A stretch of 64,000 nucleotides of DNA from Stutzerimonas nitrititolerans (GTDB lineage Bacteria; Pseudomonadota; Gammaproteobacteria; Pseudomonadales; Pseudomonadaceae). This document shows positions 23,980 to 31,772 of the stretch, in pieces. How positions within the stretch are numbered: position 1 is the first letter of the stretch; the number at the start of each line of letters is the position of its first letter. Position numbers and translations under genes: made by a program. Under the pieces are notes generated by a model. The model did not search any database. It was not told where the DNA came from and saw only the letters and a list, made by a program, of their open reading frames with translations. The stretch covers positions 124,001-188,000 of the forward strand of contig NZ_RFFL01000004.1 in assembly GCF_003696285.1 (NCBI RefSeq), read 5' to 3'.

Positions 23980-25383
23980 ATGACTGCACAAACGCTCTTC
24001 GAAAAACTCTGGGCCCGCCATGCCGTGCTCGATACCGATGACGGCCAGACGCTGCTGTATATCGACCTGCACCTGATCAACGAGGTGACCAGCCCCCAGG
24101 CCTTCGACGGCCTGCGCCTGAATAACCTGCAACCCTGGCGCCCGGGCGCGGTGCTGGCCACCTCGGACCATAACGTGCCGACCAAGGCCCGCGAGGCAGG
24201 CATCACTGATGCCATCGCGCGCCGTCAGGTCGAGGCGCTGGAGCGCAACTGCGCCGAGTTCGGGCTGAAGTTCTTCGATATGCAGGACGAACGCCAGGGC
24301 ATCCTCCACGTGATCGGCCCGGAACAGGGCATCACCCTGCCCGGCATGACCATCGCCTGCGGGGACTCCCACACCACCACCCACGGCGCCTTCGCCGCCC
24401 TGGCATTCGGCATCGGCACCTCGGAGATCGAGCACATCCTCTCCACCCAGTGCCTGCTGCTGAAGAAGCTGAAGACCTTGCGCATCCGCATCGACGGCGA
24501 GCTGCCACCCTATGTCGCCTCCAAGGACCTGGCGCTGGCGCTGATCGGCACGATCGGCACGGCCGGCGCCACCGGCTATGCCATCGAGTTCACCGGCAAA
24601 ACCGTTGCGGCGATGAGCATGGAAGCGCGCATGACGCTCTGCAACCTGGCCATCGAAGCGGGCGCGCGCTGCGCCATGGTCGCCTTCGACGACACCACCG
24701 CCGCCTACCTCAGGGGCCGTCCGCTGGCCCCGACCGGCGCCCAATGGGACGCCGCCGAAGCCTACTGGCGCACCCTGCGCAGCGACCCAGACGCGCGCTT
24801 CGACCGCGAACTGCAGCTCGATGCCGCCAGCATCCGCCCGCACGTGACCTGGGGCACATCGCCGGAAATGGTCACCGATGTCGACGGCCAGGTGCCAAAT
24901 CCTGAGTCCGAGCGCGACCCGGTCAAGCGTCGCGGCATGCAGCAGGCGCTGGATTACATGGGCCTGGAGCCCGGCACGCCGATCCGCGCGATCAAGCTGG
25001 ACAAGATCTTCATCGGCTCCTGCACCAACTCGCGCCTGGAGGACCTGCGCCTGGCCGCCGACGTGGTCAAGGGCCACAAGGTCGCCGACAACATAGTCCA
25101 GGCGCTGGTGGTGCCCGGTTCGGGCCTGGTCAAGCGCCAGGCGGAAGCCGAGGGCCTGGACCGCATCTTCACCGATGCCGGCTTCGAATGGCGCGACGCC
25201 GGCTGCTCGATGTGCCTGGGCATGAACGAAGACCGCCTCGGCAAGGGCGAGCGCTGCGCTTCGACCTCGAACCGCAACTTCGAAGGCCGCCAGGGCGCCG
25301 GTGGTCGTTCGCACCTGGTCAGCCCGGTCATGGCAGCGGCGGCGGCCATCGCCGGCCACTTCACCGATATCCGCGATCTCTAA
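23980..25383 (+). CDS. leuC: 3-isopropylmalate dehydratase-family large subunit (LeuC-like, probable paralogue)
   Basis: 467-residue aconitase-superfamily subunit. The three [4Fe-4S] cysteines are present as Cys348 ([10 protein letters not shown]), Cys409 and Cys412 (GCSMCLGMN). [11 protein letters not shown] near residue 35, PDHNVPT-like SDHNVPT near 62 and [15 protein letters not shown] near 128 are family signatures. It isomerises 2- to 3-isopropylmalate in leucine synthesis, or related 2-alkylmalates. The operon lacks leuB and begins with a permease, and the sequence differs clearly from the strongly conserved pseudomonad LeuC I remember, so a catabolic or accessory role is likely. AAGGAA lies upstream of the ATG. 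Confidence 0.85.
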   Translation: MTAQTLFEKLWARHAVLDTDDGQTLLYIDLHLINEVTSPQAFDGLRLNNLQPWRPGAVLATSDHNVPTKAREAGITDAIARRQVEALERNCAEFGLKFFDMQDERQGILHVIGPEQGITLPGMTIACGDSHTTTHGAFAALAFGIGTSEIEHILSTQCLLLKKLKTLRIRIDGELPPYVASKDLALALIGTIGTAGATGYAIEFTGKTVAAMSMEARMTLCNLAIEAGARCAMVAFDDTTAAYLRGRPLAPTGAQWDAAEAYWRTLRSDPDARFDRELQLDAASIRPHVTWGTSPEMVTDVDGQVPNPESERDPVKRRGMQQALDYMGLEPGTPIRAIKLDKIFIGSCTNSRLEDLRLAADVVKGHKVADNIVQALVVPGSGLVKRQAEAEGLDRIFTDAGFEWRDAGCSMCLGMNEDRLGKGERCASTSNRNFEGRQGAGGRSHLVSPVMAAAAAIAGHFTDIRDL

Positions 25384-25394
25384 GGGGGACAGAC

Positions 25395-26051
25395 ATGCAA
25401 GCCTTTACCCAACTCGACAGCACCGTGGTCCCCCTGGATCGTTCCAACATCGATACCGACGCGATCCTGCCCAAGCAGTTTCTGATGATCATCGAGCGCA
25501 CCGGCTTCGGCCCGCATCTGTTCGACGAGTGGCGCTACCTTGACCGCGGCGAGCCCTACAAGGACTGCTCCCAGCGCCCGTTGAACCTTGAGTTTTCGCT
25601 CAACCAGCCACGCTATGCCGGGGCCAACATCCTTCTCACCCGGGCCAACTTCGGTTGCGGCTCGAGCCGCGAGCACGCTCCTTGGGCGCTGGCCGACTGG
25701 GGCATCCGTGCGATCATCGCGCCGAGCTTCGCCGAGATCTTCTACGGCAACTGCTTCAAGAACGGCCTGCTGCCGATCGTGCTCGACGAGCCGACCATTG
25801 ACCGCCTGTTCGCCGAGGTGGACGCCACGCCAGGCTACGGGCTGCGCATCGACCTGGCCGAGCAGACGGTGATCGAACCGAACGGCCAGGTGAATCGCTT
25901 CGAGATCGACGCCTTCCGCAAGGAGTGCCTGCTCAACGGGCTCGACGAGATCGGCCTGACCCTGCTCAAGCGCGACGCCATCCGCCAGTTCGAGCAGCAA
26001 CGCCAGGCGCAGGAGCCCTGGATGTTCACGGGCGACCGCCAGCTCGCCTGA
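25395..26051 (+). CDS. leuD: 3-isopropylmalate dehydratase-family small subunit (LeuD-like, probable paralogue)
   Basis: 218-residue swivelling-domain partner of the LeuC-like subunit. [19 protein letters not shown] near residue 12, [17 protein letters not shown] near 80 (substrate-binding serine/arginine loop) and FRAII-type [24 protein letters not shown] near 100 are all present, followed by [22 protein letters not shown]. It starts 11 bases after the large subunit with GGGGGAC upstream. The C-terminal extension [12 protein letters not shown] is intact. The mutual spacing shows one operon with the permease; immediately downstream the sequence is disrupted by an AraC gene remnant. Confidence 0.86.
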   Translation: MQAFTQLDSTVVPLDRSNIDTDAILPKQFLMIIERTGFGPHLFDEWRYLDRGEPYKDCSQRPLNLEFSLNQPRYAGANILLTRANFGCGSSREHAPWALADWGIRAIIAPSFAEIFYGNCFKNGLLPIVLDEPTIDRLFAEVDATPGYGLRIDLAEQTVIEPNGQVNRFEIDAFRKECLLNGLDEIGLTLLKRDAIRQFEQQRQAQEPWMFTGDRQLA

Positions 26052-26126
26052 GCCCGGCGGCCGCGGCGCTGCAACGGCGCCGCTAGCTCGCCACGGCCGC
26101 CCTGGACTGCGCCCTAACAGCTGGGT

Positions 26127-26297
26127 ATGAATGCCCTGGGTGACTTCCTTGCTGCCCTGCAGCACCAGGCACGCCTGCGGATGGGGAATGCCGTGTTGCA
26201 GGCCGCTGACGGTCGTGGCGCGGATGATGGTCAGGCCGGGCATCGGTGTCTGCGCGATGCCCGTCGCTTCGGCGTGGGCCTCCAGGTAGCGACGCAC
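26127..26297 (-). pseudogene. AraC-family regulator N-terminal fragment
   Basis: Read on the minus strand from about 26297 the sequence RRYLEAHAEATGIAQTPMPG and onward, then PQACLVLQGSKEVTQG, matches the N-terminal cupin (AraC_N) domain of AraC-family activators. Homology stops near 26127, after about 57 residues; the rest of the cupin and the C-terminal helix-turn-helix domain are absent, and the frame runs on into antisense of the LeuD-like gene. The remnant is divergent from the frameshifted dehydrogenase at 26459, which an intact form would have been positioned to regulate. The break lies about 75 bases from the LeuD stop. Confidence 0.75.
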
Positions 26298-26458
26298 CCT
26301 CTCACAAGCAATGTTTCATTCATGGCGGCGTTCCCTGGCGGCGCTGGCCGTGCATTACACGTGAAAGGATTAGGCAAATAATGCCGAGGTTTCGGTAACG
26401 ACCGCCACCGCTTCAGCTCGCACCATAGAGGCTCCCTCAACCCCAGGAGCTTTCCACC

Positions 26459-27214
26459 ATGAGCAAGATCGCACTCGTTACCGGTTCCAGCCGCGGCCTC
26501 GGCCGGAACACCGCCCTGAGCATTACCCGTCAGGGCGCCGATGTCATCGTCACTTACCATAGCCGCGCCGACGACGCCGAGCGCGTGGTAGCCGAAATCG
26601 AGGCCCTGGGCCGCAAGGCGGTGGCCATGCAACTCGACACCGGCACCACCGCCGGCTTCCCCGACTTCGTTGAACGGCTGCGCGCGGTGCTCGACACCAT
26701 CTGGCAGCGGCAGAGCTTCGATCACCTCGTCAACAACGCCGGCCACGGCGACGCGGCGCCCTTCGCCGAAACCACCGAAGCGCAGTTCGACACCTGCTGA
26801 ACGTGCACTTCAAGGGCGTGTTCTTCCTCACCCAGGCATTGCTGCCCCTGCTGGCGGACGGCGGCCGCATCGTCAATTTTGTCCTCGGGGCTGACGCGCA
26901 TCTCCTACCCCGGCTTCTCTGCCTACTCCGCGATGAAAGGCGCCATTGAAGTGTTGAGCGTCTACATGGCACGGGAGCTGGGCAGCCGCGGTATCGCCGT
27001 CAACTGCGTCGCCCCCGGCGCGATCGAAACGGACTTCCTCGGCGGCGCGGTACGCGACATGCCGGAGCTCAACGCCAGCTTCGCCGGCATGACCGCCCTG
27101 GGCCGCGTCGGCGTCCCCGACGACATCGGCCCGATGATCGCCAGCCTGCTGAGCGAGAGTAACCGCTGGGTCAACGGCCAGCGCATCGAAGTCTCGGGTG
27201 GGCAAGGGATCTGA
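26459..27214 (+). pseudogene. Short-chain dehydrogenase with two compensating frameshifts
   Basis: An SDR of about 250 residues broken by two single-base changes. The first frame (SKIALVTGSSRGLGRNTALS, with the NAD-binding TGSSRGLG, and LVNNAGHGD) stops at 26798-26800. Restoring one C near 26794 gives LLNVHFKGVFFLTQALLPLL in the next frame. One extra G at 26881 then returns to the first frame for SSGLTRISYPGFSAYSAMKG (catalytic Ser, Tyr and Lys all present) through to GQRIEVSGGQGI. The start is preceded by CAGGAG. Either a recent pseudogene or two assembly errors. If repaired it would be a classical NAD(P)-dependent oxidoreductase. Confidence 0.85.
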
Positions 27215-27236
27215 CTCGGACTAGATCGCAAGATGG

Positions 27237-27280
27237 AACCCAGCCATCGCCTGGCAATGCTGGGCGGTGGCTGGGTTTTT
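27237..27280 (+). terminator. Rho-independent terminator after the dehydrogenase
   Basis: AACCCAGCCA at 27237-27246 pairs with TGGCTGGGTT at 27268-27277 and is followed by further Ts, 22 bases after the dehydrogenase stop. The loop contains a second small palindrome. This is a strong terminator on the plus strand. Confidence 0.85.
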
Positions 27281-27444
27281 CTGGGGCATGCCTATCAGCC
27301 GGCGCGCCGCGAGAAGCATGACCGTCCGCTGCCTGGAACAGGCTTCAAGCAGGATGATGGCAATGGCCTTTCAAACCACACCACACTGGAAAAGCCTGGC
27401 AATAGGTACATGATCTTGGAGAAGCCATTCGGGACTACGCAATC

Positions 27445-27780
27445 ATGTCCACTGGAAACCTGTTCGCCGACTTCGAGGTGCCCCTGAACGGGGAGCGCTT
27501 CGAGGCGCTGCTGAGCCACAGAAGCCTGGTGATCGAACGCATCATCAGCTCAGCGGACATAACGCCGACCGATTACGTGCAATCGCAGGACGAGTGGGTG
27601 GTGTTGCTCCAGGGCGAGGCGACCCTCGAGGTGGCGGGCAAGGCTGTCGAGCTGCGTTCCGGCGACTACCTGTTTCTACCCGCCGGCACGCTGCATGTGG
27701 TCCGGCGTGTCACCAACGGCGCCCTCTGGCTGGCGGTGCATCTCCACCCGGCGCCGGCGTGCGGCGAAGATAGCGCCTAA
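27445..27780 (+). CDS. Small cupin-domain protein
   Basis: 111-residue single-cupin protein. EWVVLLQGEATLEVAGK near residue 50 and LRSGDYLFLPAGTLHVVRRV near 72 are the two cupin motifs; the first lacks the usual His pair, leaving mainly His84 (LHVV) and acidic residues as possible metal ligands. Members of this group are unassigned and may bind sugars or small acids. It lies alone on the plus strand between a terminator and a GNAT gene. An upstream in-frame start is not evident. Confidence 0.8.
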   Translation: MSTGNLFADFEVPLNGERFEALLSHRSLVIERIISSADITPTDYVQSQDEWVVLLQGEATLEVAGKAVELRSGDYLFLPAGTLHVVRRVTNGALWLAVHLHPAPACGEDSA

Positions 27781-27838
27781 CCTGTTTTTAGCCCGAAGCC
27801 GCTGCGCGCGGCGGCGCTTGTCCCCACAGGAACGCTCC

Positions 27839-28246
27839 ATGATCGAGATCAAAGCGCCGAGCCTTGCCGATGCTCCCGCCATATCCGCCCTGCTGGATGC
27901 GCTGGGCTGTCCCGGCACGGAAGCCTTTATCGAGCGGCGCGTCGCCCAGCTGATGGCCCACCCGGATGCGTCGTTGCTGGTGGCCGTGGACGATGGCGAA
28001 GTCATCGGGGTCATTTCGCTGCACTTCATTCCGCAACTGGCGTTGAGCGGCGATATCTGCCGCATCAGTTACCTGTGCGTATCGACGCAGGCGTGCAGCC
28101 AGGGCGTAGGCGCACAATTGGAAGAGCGCGCGGTAAGCCTGGCGCGCCAGCGCGGCTGTGACCGCATCGAGCTGCATTGCCATGAAAGGCGTACCGACGC
28201 GCACCGCTTCTACTACCGGCAACACTATGTGGAAATACCTATATAA
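27839..28246 (+). CDS. GNAT-family N-acetyltransferase
   Basis: 135-residue acetyltransferase domain. SLLVAVDDGEVIGVISLH near residue 44 and ISYLCVSTQACSQGVGAQLEERAVSLAR near 78 (acetyl-CoA loop in QACSQGVGAQL) are recognisable, and the C-terminal CDRIELHCHERRTDAHRFYY leads into the usual substrate strand. The protein ends at VEIPI, a little earlier than is usual for the family, which normally continues about 8-10 residues beyond the FYxxxGF-like segment, so the end may be trimmed. ATG 27839 is preceded by AGGAACG. Substrate unknown. Confidence 0.78.
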   Translation: MIEIKAPSLADAPAISALLDALGCPGTEAFIERRVAQLMAHPDASLLVAVDDGEVIGVISLHFIPQLALSGDICRISYLCVSTQACSQGVGAQLEERAVSLARQRGCDRIELHCHERRTDAHRFYYRQHYVEIPI

Positions 28247-28333
28247 ATCGCTGACGGACGCCAGCCCGGTATTCACGCGACCGCCGGAGTAGGCACAGCA
28301 AACCTTCAACCAAAGGCCAGGCATCAGGAGTCC

Positions 28334-28843
28334 ATGTCGCTACAGATACACGAAGTCCGGCCAGCGGACGCTCCCATGGAGCTTCTGCTGCTCGCCGATC
28401 CCTCGGAAGCAAAGCTGCGTGCGTACCTGCCGCATTCAAAGTGCTTCGTGGCCTCACGCGATGACGTGGTCGTTGGCGCCTGCGTGGTACAGGCGCTGGC
28501 AGCCGGCGCCCATGAACTGATGAGCATCGCGGTTCACCCCAGCCATCAGCAAGCGGGCCATGGTTCGGCGCTGCTGAAATGGGTCATCGAGCACTTCCGC
28601 CAGGCGGGCGCCTCTCAGCTGGAGGTCGGCACCGGCTCATTCGGCTACCAGCTGGCCTTCTACCAACGGCACGGGTTTAGGGTCACGGCCATCAACCGCG
28701 ATTTCTTCACCAGGAACTACCCCGAGCCCATCTTCGAAAACGGCATCCAGCTGTTCGATATGCTGCGCCTCACGCTGGCCTATGGCGACGACGCAGCCTC
28801 GCCTGCGAAACCCCACCTCGAATGGTCAAGGACCGAGCCATGA
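28334..28843 (+). CDS. GNAT-family N-acetyltransferase (second)
   Basis: 169-residue acetyltransferase. FVASRDDVVVGACVVQAL near residue 37, ELMSIAVHPSHQQAGHGSALLKWVIEHF near 62 (acetyl-CoA loop QQAGHGSAL) and LAFYQRHGFRVTAINRDFF near 105 are the conserved strands. It differs from the 28-kb neighbour in sequence and is not its duplicate. The stop overlaps the racemase start as ATGA, so the two were translated together before the racemase was broken. Substrate unknown. Confidence 0.8.
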   Translation: MSLQIHEVRPADAPMELLLLADPSEAKLRAYLPHSKCFVASRDDVVVGACVVQALAAGAHELMSIAVHPSHQQAGHGSALLKWVIEHFRQAGASQLEVGTGSFGYQLAFYQRHGFRVTAINRDFFTRNYPEPIFENGIQLFDMLRLTLAYGDDAASPAKPHLEWSRTEP

Positions 28844-29295
28844 AGACCATTGGCCTTATCGGCGGCATGAGCTGGGAATCGACGACTTCCTACTACCGCC
28901 AGATCAACCAGACGATCAAGGAGCGCCTGGGCGGGCTGCACTCGGCGAAGGTGGTGCTGTACAGCGTCGACTTCCACGAGATCGAGCGCCTGCAGCATGC
29001 CGGCGACTGGGACGGCGTCGGGCAAATGCTGGCCGCTGCTGCACAGTCGCTGGAGCGCGCCGGTGCCGATTTTCTGCTGCTCTGTACCAACACCATGCAC
29101 AAGGTGGCGACCGCCATCGAAGCGGCCGTGCGCATACCGCTGTTGCACATCGCCGACCCGACGGCCGAAGCCATCAAGGGCGCCGGGTTTTCCAGGGTCG
29201 GCCTGCTCGGCACCCAGTTCACCATGGAGCAGGCGTCATCGGCGAGGAATTCGAGCATGGTGCGGTGGCCTTCTTCGATCTCCAGCCAGGCCTGA
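28840..29295 (+). pseudogene. Aspartate/glutamate racemase-family gene, 3'-truncated and fused by deletion
   Basis: The first 130 residues (MKTIGLIGGMSWESTTSYYR, LLCTNTMHKVATAI, GLLGTQFTMEQ) are a well-preserved N-terminal half of an Asp/Glu racemase-family protein, including the first catalytic cysteine in CTNTMHK. Immediately after TMEQ, near base 29232, homology ends and the frame runs out through unrelated sequence to a stop at 29293-29295. A complete member is about 230 residues and needs a second cysteine in its missing half, so this form should be inactive. The downstream bases belong to a VOC protein in another frame, showing a deletion joining two genes. Confidence 0.82.
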
Positions 29296-29555
29296 AGCTG
29301 GCCCTCTGGCCACGGGCGAGCATTGCCCGCGACAGCGGCCTGCCGTTGGCTGCGGCGAGTGCCACCGACATGCCCCTGGGACACAACGTCGGTTCGAAGG
29401 CCGAAGTGGATACCGTGATGAAGCAGGCGCTAGCGGCCGGGGCAATAATCGTCAAGCCGGCGCAGGACACCTTCTGGGGTGGCTACGCGGGTTACTTCCA
29501 GGACCCGGACGGCCACCTCTGGGAAGCGGTATGGAATCCGGCGCTGCTGCCTTAA
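29232..29555 (+). pseudogene. VOC-family (glyoxalase-like) gene, 5'-truncated
   Basis: From 29232, one base out of phase with the racemase remnant, the sequence reads GVIGEEFEHGAVAFFDLQPG and continues to GYAGYFQDPDGHLWEAVWNP, ending at 29553-29555. This is the C-terminal three quarters of a glyoxalase/bleomycin-resistance-like (VOC) protein of about 140 residues, with the conserved metal/ligand region QDPDGHLWE. Its first 35 or so residues and start codon are missing. In that reading it has no start, so it is a remnant joined to the racemase 5' half by the same deletion. Confidence 0.82.
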
Positions 29556-29587
29556 GCGCAGGCCTGAGCAATCTGAAGGAGCGAGAC

Positions 29588-29986
29588 ATGCACAATGGTA
29601 GCTGCCTCTGCGGGCGCATCGAATACCGGTACGACGGCGAGATCGACGAGATCTCGATGTGCCATTGCAGCCAGTGCCAGAAGGGCCAGGGCTCGGCCTT
29701 CGTGGCGGTGGCGCCGGTACAGGCCGACAAATTCCACATCCTTCGCGGCGAGGAGTACCTGAAGGAATTCAGGGCCAGCCCCAACAAGGCGCGGGTGTTT
29801 TGCGCCGAGTGTGGCAGCCCGCTGTACAGCGCCAAGGACGACCTGCCGGGGATCAAGCGGTTGCGCCTGGGCACCCTGGAGACGCCGGTACAGGCCAAGC
29901 GGCAGTACCACGCCTTCGTCGCGGAGAAGGCAAGCTGGTATGAGATCCGCGATGGATTTGCGCAGCATCCGGGGCGGGCGACCTAG
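29588..29986 (+). CDS. GFA-family zinc protein (second)
   Basis: 132-residue GFA/CENP-V-family protein. The cysteine sets are CLCGRIEYRY near residue 7, MCHCSQCQKGQG near 25 and VFCAECGSPLYS near 72, giving the complete two-zinc arrangement. The ATG at 29588 is preceded by GAAGGAGCGAG, a good ribosome site. It follows the VOC remnant by 32 bases. Function within the family is unknown; the start of the protein differs substantially from the copy at 19766-20158. Confidence 0.87.
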   Translation: MHNGSCLCGRIEYRYDGEIDEISMCHCSQCQKGQGSAFVAVAPVQADKFHILRGEEYLKEFRASPNKARVFCAECGSPLYSAKDDLPGIKRLRLGTLETPVQAKRQYHAFVAEKASWYEIRDGFAQHPGRAT

Positions 29987-30077
29987 GGTCGAAGCCGCCC
30001 CTCTGCCGGCGAGTGCGTTGTGTCAGTGAAGGTGGAAAATGCGTTGCAGTTTTCCACCCTACGGCGATACCGGCGTC

Positions 30078-30305
30078 TCAGGGAATCGGATTGCCCAGAC
30101 CCGGTTCGTTCGGGTCCTTGATGTCAAGCCGGCCGGGGTCCTGCACGTCCGGGCCGATGCCGGGACGCTCGGGTTCGTCGCCGTTGCCGGGCTGGATGTC
30201 CGGGTTGTCGGTAATGAAGTCTGGATCAGGCGCGTGGCTGGGGTTCTGATCCTGGCCCGGTACGGGCTGCTGGTCATGGAGTCTGTCGAGCGGATCGATA
30301 CTCAT
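30078..30305 (-). CDS. Small acidic, proline/aspartate-rich hypothetical protein
   Basis: 75-residue protein with no family I recognise. It is low in hydrophobics and rich in Asp, Pro and Gly, with repeated DP/NP/EP dipeptides (DPDFITDNPDIQ, DEPERPGIGPDVQDPGR), and is probably disordered. The strong ribosome site GGAGGTGAT 3 bases before its ATG supports translation. It lies alone between a convergent GFA gene and the AraC-type regulator. Short proteins of this character occur in other pseudomonads. Confidence 0.65.
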   Translation of the reverse strand: MSIDPLDRLHDQQPVPGQDQNPSHAPDPDFITDNPDIQPGNGDEPERPGIGPDVQDPGRLDIKDPNEPGLGNPIP

Positions 30306-30461
30306 GCATCACCTCCGGTGGAGCCGGGAATGGCTCATTGTGTTTGAGGCGATTCGAGGAGATTGGTGCGCGCCGCAGGTCGTATTGCAGGGCCCACGGC
30401 TCGTCTCGCGGCACCGATGACGGAAGCCCGATCACCCCTGCGGTGCTGCACACGGCCAAAC

Positions 30462-31406
30462 TCATGTCTGCCGATAAGCCCGCGGCGTCACGCCCACTTC
30501 CCGACGGAAGACCTGGGAAAAATGGCCAGGACTCGAATAGCCGACTTCCATGCCGATCTCGATGACGCTCAGGTCCGTTTCCAGCAGCAGTTGCCTCGCG
30601 CGGGCCATGCGCAGGCGGATGAAGTACTGCGAGGGCGACAGGCCCGTGGCGCGCTTGAACAGGCGGCTGAAGTGGTAGTCGCTGAGGCCGGCGATCTGCG
30701 CCAGGTACGGCAGGCAGAATGCCTCGGCCAGGCGTGCCTTCATCGCTTCGATGACGCGGCGCAGCTTGTAGCTCTGCAGCGCGTTGGCGCCTCTGGCCAG
30801 GTTGCGCGGTGCGGGGTAGGTGCGCACCAGGTGTATGGCCAGTGCCTGAGCCAGGCTATGGACGAACAGCGGGCTGGGTTGGCGCTCGCCGTATAGCTCC
30901 AGCCGCAGCTGTTCGAGCAGAAAGCGCACGCGCCCATCTCGGCCGCCGGAGACATCGAGGAAGGTCAACGGTGCGCAGCGTTCACCATGAAGATCACGCA
31001 CCGCCTGCTCGATCAGCGGCAGCCCGAGATACAGGTGCATCACTTCGAAACGGTCGTCGCTCCGCACCTGCCAGCGCATCTCGTAGGGCTCGCTGGTGCT
31101 GGTGAGAAAGAAGTCGCCCGCCTCGACGTTGGTTGCCTGCCAGTCACCATCGAGGGCGCGCTCTTCCACCGTCGCCGCGCCAGACAGCACCAGTACCAGC
31201 AGCGGCTCCACCACGGCGGGAACCAGGATCGGCTCGGCCAGATCCTGATAGCTGAACAGTTGCACCACCACATCCTGCATCGGCGGGCGCGGCGGCAAGG
31301 ACAGCGGCTCGCCGGGCAGATAGTGCGGCATCGCTTCGGCAGTGACGCGCTGGCCATCCATCACTGGCGGCAGCTCTGAATCGGATCGCTGCAAGGATTC
31401 CTCCAT
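30462..31406 (-). CDS. AraC-family transcriptional regulator
   Basis: 314-residue regulator with an N-terminal cupin-like effector domain (residues 1-200, including the conserved VEPLLVLVLSGAATVEER) and a C-terminal AraC DNA-binding domain from about residue 213. The latter has both helix-turn-helices: LPYLAQIAGLSDYHFSRLFKR and IGMEVGYSSPGHFSQVFRREVGVTPRAYRQ (cited in parts). I placed the start at the Met at 31406; an upstream Met adds 11 residues. It is divergent from the dehydrogenase at 31773 and is its most likely regulator. The inducer is unknown. Confidence 0.88.
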   Translation of the reverse strand: MEESLQRSDSELPPVMDGQRVTAEAMPHYLPGEPLSLPPRPPMQDVVVQLFSYQDLAEPILVPAVVEPLLVLVLSGAATVEERALDGDWQATNVEAGDFFLTSTSEPYEMRWQVRSDDRFEVMHLYLGLPLIEQAVRDLHGERCAPLTFLDVSGGRDGRVRFLLEQLRLELYGERQPSPLFVHSLAQALAIHLVRTYPAPRNLARGANALQSYKLRRVIEAMKARLAEAFCLPYLAQIAGLSDYHFSRLFKRATGLSPSQYFIRLRMARARQLLLETDLSVIEIGMEVGYSSPGHFSQVFRREVGVTPRAYRQT

Positions 31407-31510
31407 TGCGAAGCCCTTAAAAAGGCGACGCGAGCGCAAAGGTTAGCTCAGAGCCGGAATCGGGATGGCTCGCTGGCTGGGTTCTTGCGCTGGATGGAAG
31501 TCTTTCCCTT

Positions 31511-31616
31511 CACCCCAACCCTCTCTCCAGAGGGAGCGGATTGGCGCCACCGAGTCGTCGGCGGTGGGCCTGTCACTGAACCAGTTCCCTCTCCTCTGTG
31601 GGAGAGGGTTAGGGTG
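31511..31616. repeat. Palindromic CACCCCAACCCTCTC element
   Basis: CACCCCAACCCTCTC at 31511-31525 is mirrored by GAGAGGGTTAGGGTG at 31602-31616 (one mismatch), a pair of terminal inverted repeats around a 106-bp element with a small inner hairpin. The type is common in pseudomonads and xanthomonads. It occupies the 366-base region between the AraC regulator and the dehydrogenase, otherwise free of genes. Confidence 0.8.
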
Positions 31617-31772
31617 CGGGACTGAGCACCCCTCGTCTTCGCGCAAGAATCCGACAGTCCGCGCAAGGCCGCGAAAGCCATGAGCCTGGGGTTGCGCGAC
31701 AGTGAGCCCGACATCGCTCACAAGCGCCGGGCCGGCGAACGTCCTGCCTGACGCACATCGGAGGCAATACGC

